Source of the DNA: Paractinoplanes toevensis
Lineage (GTDB): Bacteria > Actinomycetota > Actinomycetes > Mycobacteriales > Micromonosporaceae
Direction of reading: 5' to 3'
Assembly: GCF_018332695.1 (NCBI RefSeq)
Contig: NZ_BOQN01000052.1
Span: 1 to 64,000, forward strand
DNA length: 64,000 nt
The stretch's first letter is position 1, and each line of letters opens with the position of its first letter. The notes beneath the pieces were generated by a model. It had not been told where the DNA came from, made no database searches, and worked only from the letters and a program-made list of their open reading frames with translations. Positions 59,605 to 64,000 of the stretch are shown here, piece by piece. A program made the translations under genes and the position numbers.

Positions 59605-60774
59605 CTATGGTTTCCGGCCTTTCCCGGCCAGACGAATCGGACGATGAGCAGGGCCACGAGCGCGAGGGCGGCGGCGACCAGCAGGGCGCCGGCGATCCCC
59701 CGGGTGAAGGCGTCCGCCGCCGCGGTGGTTACCGCGCGACCGAGGTCCGGCGGCAGCGTCGCGATGGCGTCCCGGAACGACGGCGACCCGACCAGTGCGT
59801 TCGTGGCCGTGTCGATCTGCGACCGGCTCAGCCCGGCCTCCCGCATCGCGTCGGTGCTGCCGGCCGACGCGATCCCACCGGTCACGGCGGACAGCACCGC
59901 GATGCCGAGCGCGCCGCCGACCATGCTGGACATCTTGAAGACGCCGCGCCGGCCAGGCCGGCCGGCACGTCACCGACCGCGGTGTTGGAGATCGGGGTGG
60001 AAGCAGGCCCAGGCCGACGCCGACGACCAGCAGGCCGGCGGCCATCAACCACAGGCTCGCGTCGGGGTGCAGGAAGCCGAGAACGGCCAGGCCGGCGGCG
60101 AGAACGACAAGCCCCAGGAGTACGGGCATCCGCCCGCCCCGCCGGGACTCGAGCCGGGCCCCGCGCGGGATGAACACGAAGATGCCCAGGGTCGACGGCA
60201 GCATCAGCAGGCCCGCCTCGACGGCGGAGTAGCCGCGCACGTTCTGCAGCCAGAGCACCAGCAGGTAGCTGAGGCCGGCGAAGGCCAGGTTCATCACCAG
60301 GTTGGCGGTCAGCGCAGCGTCGTACGGGCGAAGTTTGAACAGCTCCAGCTTGACCAGTGGCTCGGCGGCGCGCCGCTCCACGGCGTACCAGGCGGTCGAA
60401 AGAATGACGGCCGCGGCCAGCAGGCCGGCGATCAGCGGATCCCCCCACCCGGCGGCCGGGCCGTCGGTCAGCGCGAACAGCAACGCGAAGATGGCCAGGC
60501 CGATCGTCGCGAGGCCGAGCCAGTCGATCCGGCGGGACGCGTGCTCGTCGCGGGACTCCGGGGTGGAGGCCCGCAAGGCGACCAGGGTGACCACGGCCAG
60601 CGGCAGATTGATCCAGAACAGCCACCGCCAGCCCAGCCCGTCGGTGAGCACGCCGGCCATCGCCGGGATCGCCACGCCCAGGTCGGCGAAGGCCAGCCAG
60701 ACCAGCCCGGTCGCCGTGCAGATGGCGGCGAGCGAGAGCCGGCGATGCCCGGTCGTCGTGGCGGCTTCGGTCAC
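59605..60774 (-). pseudogene. MFS (EmrB/QacA-type) transporter, internally deleted and frameshifted
   Basis: It begins RRLSLAAICTATGLVWLAFADLGVAIPAMAG and jumps straight to VLTDGLGWRWLFWINLP. In intact drug exporters about 110-130 residues (helices 2-4, including motif A) lie between, so these are deleted. The frame is lost near 60000, is regained as STPISNTAVGDVPAGLAGAA for a short stretch, and changes again near 59941 to KMSSMVGGALGIAVLSAV. The distal end is uncertain and may reach 59547. It cannot make a working transporter. An intact relative is divergent at 60862. Confidence 0.8.
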
Positions 60775-60861
60775 GCGGCCAGTCTCTGGCCTGCGCGGAC
60801 GGTGTCACCTCATCCGTGCCGAGCGATGTGGCCGGCCCGGCCGCCCGCCGAAACTGGCGCC

Positions 60862-62349
60862 ATGACGGATCTGGACGTGAAGGCCGGAACGGGTGTGCTG
60901 CTCGCCGCCTGCGTGTCGACCCTGGTGGTGAACGCCAACACGTCGGCGGTCACCATCCTGCTGCCGGCGATCAGCCAGGACGTGGGCGCGCCGGTCTCCA
61001 CTCTGCAGTGGGCGGTGACCGGCTACATGCTGGTCGGCGCGGCGGTCATCGTGACCTCGGGCGCACTCGGCGACGTGTTCGGGCGGCGCCGGGTGTTCCT
61101 CGGCGGCCTTCTGCTGTTCGTGGCGTCGTGCGTACTCATCGCTCTGTCTTCGTCGGCCTTCGGGGTGATCGCCGGCCGGATGATCCAGGGCGCCGCCGGC
61201 TCCACGATCCTCGCCTGCGGCATGAGCCTGCTGTCGGTGGACTCGTCCGGCACCGGCCAGATGAAGGCGGTCACCCTGTGGGGCGCGGCCTCGGCGGCCG
61301 GTGGCGCGGCCGGCCCCCTGATCGGCGGGCTGCTGGTGGGCGCCACCGGCTGGCAGGGCCTGTTCTGGATCGACGCGGCGATCGCGGCCGCGTGCATCCC
61401 GATCACCCTGTTCATGGTGCGCGAATCCCGGGACCCGCACCGGCCGCGCTCGATCGACTGGGCCGGGACCGTACTCATCGCGGTCATCCTGGTCCCGCTG
61501 GTCCTCGCACTCAGCGAGGGCGGCGACTGGGGCTGGGCCTCGCTCGCCACCATCTCCTGTTTCGTGATCTCCGCCCTCGGGGTGGTCGGCTTCGTGACGG
61601 CCGAACGGCGGGTCACCGCCCCGCTGGTGGACCTCGCCCTGTTCCGCAACAAGGTGCTGGTCGGCGCCACCCTGGCGATCCTGCTGGTGGCGGGCACGAT
61701 CAACGGCCTGATGTACGTGCTGAGCCTGTACTTCCAGGACCCGGACGCGTCCGGTATGACCGCCCTCCAAGCCGGCCTCGCCACCCTGCCCGCGGTGGCC
61801 GTGATGATCGCCATCACCCCGCTGATCACCCCGGTCGCCGTCCGGATCGGTCCGCGCCAGGCGGTCGCCCTCGGGTTCGTGCTGTCCGCCGTCGGGTTCG
61901 GTGCCCTCGGCTTCGCCCAGTCCGACTGGCACTACGCGATGTTCGTGCTGCCGCTGGTCGTCATGGCCGTCGGCCTCGGGTTGTCGAACGGACCCGCATC
62001 CTCGGCGTCGACGTCGTCGGTGTCGCCGGATCAGGTCGGGTCCGCGTCGGGCATCTCCAACATGGCCCGTTACGTCGGTGGCTCCCTGGCCACCGCGGCC
62101 ACCGCGACCGTTTACGCGGCCGCGACCGAGACGCAGCGGGCCGCGGGCGCGAGTCCCAGCGACGCCCTCGCCGCGGGGCTGTCCCGCTCGGCCATCCTGA
62201 TGGCGATCATGGCGGTGGCCGGCATCGCCCTGGCCCTGCTGCTGGGCCGGCACCGCAGCCCCGCCAACGTGGCCGCCGCCAGCGCGTCGCACGCACACAC
62301 GATCCCGGTCACCCGATCGGCGGAGGTTGGACCTTCACCGGGTGCGTAA
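60862..62349 (+). CDS. MFS drug-type exporter (DHA2, 14 helices)
   Basis: A 495-residue EmrB/QacA-type transporter with 14 hydrophobic helices. Motif A is GALGDVFGRRRVFLGG, and motif C-like Gly/Pro segments lie in ASAAGGAAGPLIGGLL. The C-terminal tail is His/Ala-rich. The ATG at 60862 has no strong ribosome site. It is divergent from a decayed transporter of the same family and 11 bases upstream of the WD40-GTPase gene. Substrate is unknown. Confidence 0.87.
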   Translation: MTDLDVKAGTGVLLAACVSTLVVNANTSAVTILLPAISQDVGAPVSTLQWAVTGYMLVGAAVIVTSGALGDVFGRRRVFLGGLLLFVASCVLIALSSSAFGVIAGRMIQGAAGSTILACGMSLLSVDSSGTGQMKAVTLWGAASAAGGAAGPLIGGLLVGATGWQGLFWIDAAIAAACIPITLFMVRESRDPHRPRSIDWAGTVLIAVILVPLVLALSEGGDWGWASLATISCFVISALGVVGFVTAERRVTAPLVDLALFRNKVLVGATLAILLVAGTINGLMYVLSLYFQDPDASGMTALQAGLATLPAVAVMIAITPLITPVAVRIGPRQAVALGFVLSAVGFGALGFAQSDWHYAMFVLPLVVMAVGLGLSNGPASSASTSSVSPDQVGSASGISNMARYVGGSLATAATATVYAAATETQRAAGASPSDALAAGLSRSAILMAIMAVAGIALALLLGRHRSPANVAAASASHAHTIPVTRSAEVGPSPGA

Positions 62350-62360
62350 CCTGGATCACT

Positions 62361-64000
62361 ATGGGTGACGACGCAGAGGTTCTCCGGCAGCCCCTGCCCG
62401 ACGGAGTGGAACTGCTGGCCCGGATCGCCCTTCCCGCCAACGGCGCCAACGATGTCGAGTTCTCGCCGGACGGACGCTACATCGGTGTCTCCGCTCTGAA
62501 CACTGTGGCCATCTGGGCGGTCGGCGGCGACCAGCCGGCGAGAACCGTCATCCCGTCGGCAGACCGCCCGATGTGGCCCCACCGCACGGGAGAACGCGAC
62601 TTCTACTCGTTCGGGTGGTTGCCGGACGGCCACCGAATCATGGTGGCCGATGAATTCCGGATCGGAGTTCTGGATCTCGACCGTCGCGAAGAGATCTGGG
62701 GCCAGGACCAGAGGAGGCTCGAAGGGGCGGCCGTCAGCCCGGGCGGCGAGAAGATCGCCGTCTCCAGGCGAAGCACGGTCCTGATCCTGCGGGCCGACAA
62801 CGGCCGGACATTGCACCGGCTGGACGATCACGCCGGCGGTCTCCACGAATTCGCCTGGTCACCGGACGGGCGATTCCTCGCCAGCAGTAGTGGAGACCCG
62901 AGCGATCCTGAGATCCGGATCTGGGACATGGAGTCCGGCGAGCTGCGCACCCGACTCACCGGGCACTACGGATACAGCGGTGGTCTGGCCTGGTCGCCTC
63001 GAGACGACCTGCTGGTCTCGGCTTCCCAGGACAAATCCGTCCGCCTATGGGATCCCCTGGCCGGCCAACTGATCAGTGTCATCGAGGTACACACGGACGA
63101 GACACGCGGCGTTTCGTTCTCGCCGGACGGTGGCATCTTCGTTTCCGCCTCATTGGACGGATCGGTGCGGTTCTGGTCGGCCGATGATCGCCGCGAGCTC
63201 GCGGCCCTCCAGCTGTCCGAGACCTCGGATCGGCTGTTTCGCCGGATGTCCTTCACGACTGACGGCAGCCATTTCGCGCTGGCCCGGCTGGACGAACTGC
63301 TCGTCTTCCGCACCGATCTCGCCACGATCGCACGGAGCAGCACCGCGCTCGACACGGTCCGCTACACCACCGCGAAGCTGGTGCTGGTCGGCGACTCCGG
63401 AGTCGGCAAGACCGGGCTGGGCTGGCGGCTGTCCCACGACGAGTTCCAGGAGCACGAATCGACCCACGGGCAGCAGTTCTGGGTCGTCAACAGCCTCGGC
63501 GTGACCCGGCCCGATGGCACCGAGTGCGAGGCCGTCATCTGGGACCTGGCCGGCCAGCACGTCTACCGGCCGATCCACGTGATCTTCCTCGAGCACGTCG
63601 ATCTGGCCATCCTGTTGTTCGACCCGACCAACCGGCACGAGACGCTCAAGGGCGTCGACTTCTGGCTGGAGCAGCTCGCCGGTCGCGGTGAGCTGCCGCC
63701 GACCGTGCTGGTCGGCGGCCGCCAGGACCGGGGCACGTCCGTGCTCGCCCAGGCCGACCTCGCGGAACTCTGCCGGCAGCGGGGCATCGCCGGCGGCTAT
63801 ATCGCCACCAGCGCCAAGACCGGCGAGGGCGTGGACGAGCTGCTCGGCGTCCTCAGGGATCTGATCCCGTGGGACCGGGCCGCCGCGACGGTCACCACGG
63901 TGACCTTCAAGCGGATCAAGGACTACGTGCTCGCCCTCAAGGAGCGGGCGACCACCGGCCCGGTTCTCGTCGACTTCGAGCGGCTTTTTGGCGACCTCGC
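62361..64000 (+). CDS. WD40-repeat protein fused to Ras/Rab-like GTPase (partial)
   Basis: An open frame of 546 codons that runs off the window. Residues 1-330 form a WD40 beta-propeller with repeated blade ends (VEFSPDGRY, FAWSPDGRF, VSFSPDGGIF, VRLWDP). Residues 338-505 are a small GTPase: G1 GDSGVGKT (344-351), G3 WDLAGQ (394-399), G5 TSAK (483-486). The G4 NKxD is replaced by GGRQD (452-456). A likely winged-helix or COR-like part starts near 510. Order and motifs resemble Roco-type and bacterial signalling or conflict-system GTPases. TAACCT ends 8 nt before the ATG. The missing C-terminus would show the effector. Confidence 0.82.
   Translation, partial: MGDDAEVLRQPLPDGVELLARIALPANGANDVEFSPDGRYIGVSALNTVAIWAVGGDQPARTVIPSADRPMWPHRTGERDFYSFGWLPDGHRIMVADEFRIGVLDLDRREEIWGQDQRRLEGAAVSPGGEKIAVSRRSTVLILRADNGRTLHRLDDHAGGLHEFAWSPDGRFLASSSGDPSDPEIRIWDMESGELRTRLTGHYGYSGGLAWSPRDDLLVSASQDKSVRLWDPLAGQLISVIEVHTDETRGVSFSPDGGIFVSASLDGSVRFWSADDRRELAALQLSETSDRLFRRMSFTTDGSHFALARLDELLVFRTDLATIARSSTALDTVRYTTAKLVLVGDSGVGKTGLGWRLSHDEFQEHESTHGQQFWVVNSLGVTRPDGTECEAVIWDLAGQHVYRPIHVIFLEHVDLAILLFDPTNRHETLKGVDFWLEQLAGRGELPPTVLVGGRQDRGTSVLAQADLAELCRQRGIAGGYIATSAKTGEGVDELLGVLRDLIPWDRAAATVTTVTFKRIKDYVLALKERATTGPVLVDFERLFGDL

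Noticed and set aside
58132..60861. Very long plus-strand frame running from 58132 into the MFS gene
   Set aside because: The first 900 codons are antisense to the M20 peptidase and decayed MFS genes; the real gene begins at the ATG at 60862.
1..64000. tRNA, rRNA, riboswitch, insertion sequence, prophage or attachment site
   Set aside because: No cloverleaf, conserved rRNA segment, known riboswitch core, transposase, integrase or terminal repeats were recognised by reading; a covariance-model scan would be needed to exclude small RNAs.

Overview
This window comes from a high-GC actinomycete. Supporting signs are GC-rich codon use throughout, frequent GTG starts, many 4-base ATGA or GTGA stop/start overlaps, a pcaL-type fusion, secreted enzymes with CBM2 modules, a nitrate reductase fused to a flavoprotein, a GlnR-type box, and many genes that look leaderless. 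A filamentous Micromonosporaceae-like (Actinoplanes-type) or Streptomyces-like host fits; the genus cannot be fixed from the sequence. No rRNA, tRNA, CRISPR array, insertion sequence, phage or replication origin was seen.

Layout. 1-4.9 kb: a decayed TetR remnant, a YtcJ-type amidohydrolase, a SulP transporter and a PAP2-type membrane enzyme. 5-12.5 kb: a five-gene operon for an unidentified aromatic or heteroaromatic compound (FAD monooxygenase, extradiol dioxygenase, FAH-family enzyme, C-C hydrolase-like protein, cyclase), with a divergent LysR regulator and an MFS transporter. 12.7-16.6 kb: small exported proteins, a GH1 glycosidase and an exported S33/TAP-type hydrolase. 16.7-25.9 kb: amidase, CocE-type hydrolase, DUF3237 protein, TetR regulator and a complete Opp/Dpp-type ABC importer. 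26.1-31.7 kb: protocatechuate branch of the beta-ketoadipate pathway (pcaHGBL) with an IclR regulator and pobA. 31.7-35.8 kb: YibE/F protein and a permease / TIGR03943 / beta-propeller-like operon. 35.8-37.2 kb: two decayed genes. 37.2-40.1 kb: secreted CE1 esterase and GH10 xylanase, both with CBM2. 40.4-43.7 kb: Zn/Mn-type ABC importer with two permeases. 43.5-45.9 kb: membrane protein and an MFS/MarR divergent pair. 45.9-50.1 kb: assimilatory nitrate reductase fused to a CysJ-like flavoprotein, with a 15-bp repeat that places nine TTA codons in the linker. 50.3-53.1 kb: YccF, MmcQ/YjbR, a membrane-anchored helix-hairpin-helix protein and a repeat-bearing ORF. 53.6-56 kb: a PstS-like lipoprotein paired with a GlnX-like membrane protein. 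56.3-60.8 kb: small ORF, acetyltransferase, ThrE-type exporter, M20 peptidase and a decayed MFS gene. 60.9-64 kb: an MFS drug-type exporter and the start of a WD40-GTPase protein that runs off the window.

How it fits together. Most of the window is an accessory catabolic region. Plant polymers are attacked outside the cell (xylanase, esterase, glycosidase), and hydroxybenzoate and protocatechuate are funnelled towards beta-ketoadipate enol-lactone and beta-ketoadipate. Two further operons probably handle an unidentified ring compound and an ester or amide substrate. Local regulators sit beside each unit with visible candidate operators. Nitrate assimilation appears to carry both a GlnR-type box upstream and a TTA-codon array inside the gene. 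Four genes are clearly decayed, so the region is still turning over.
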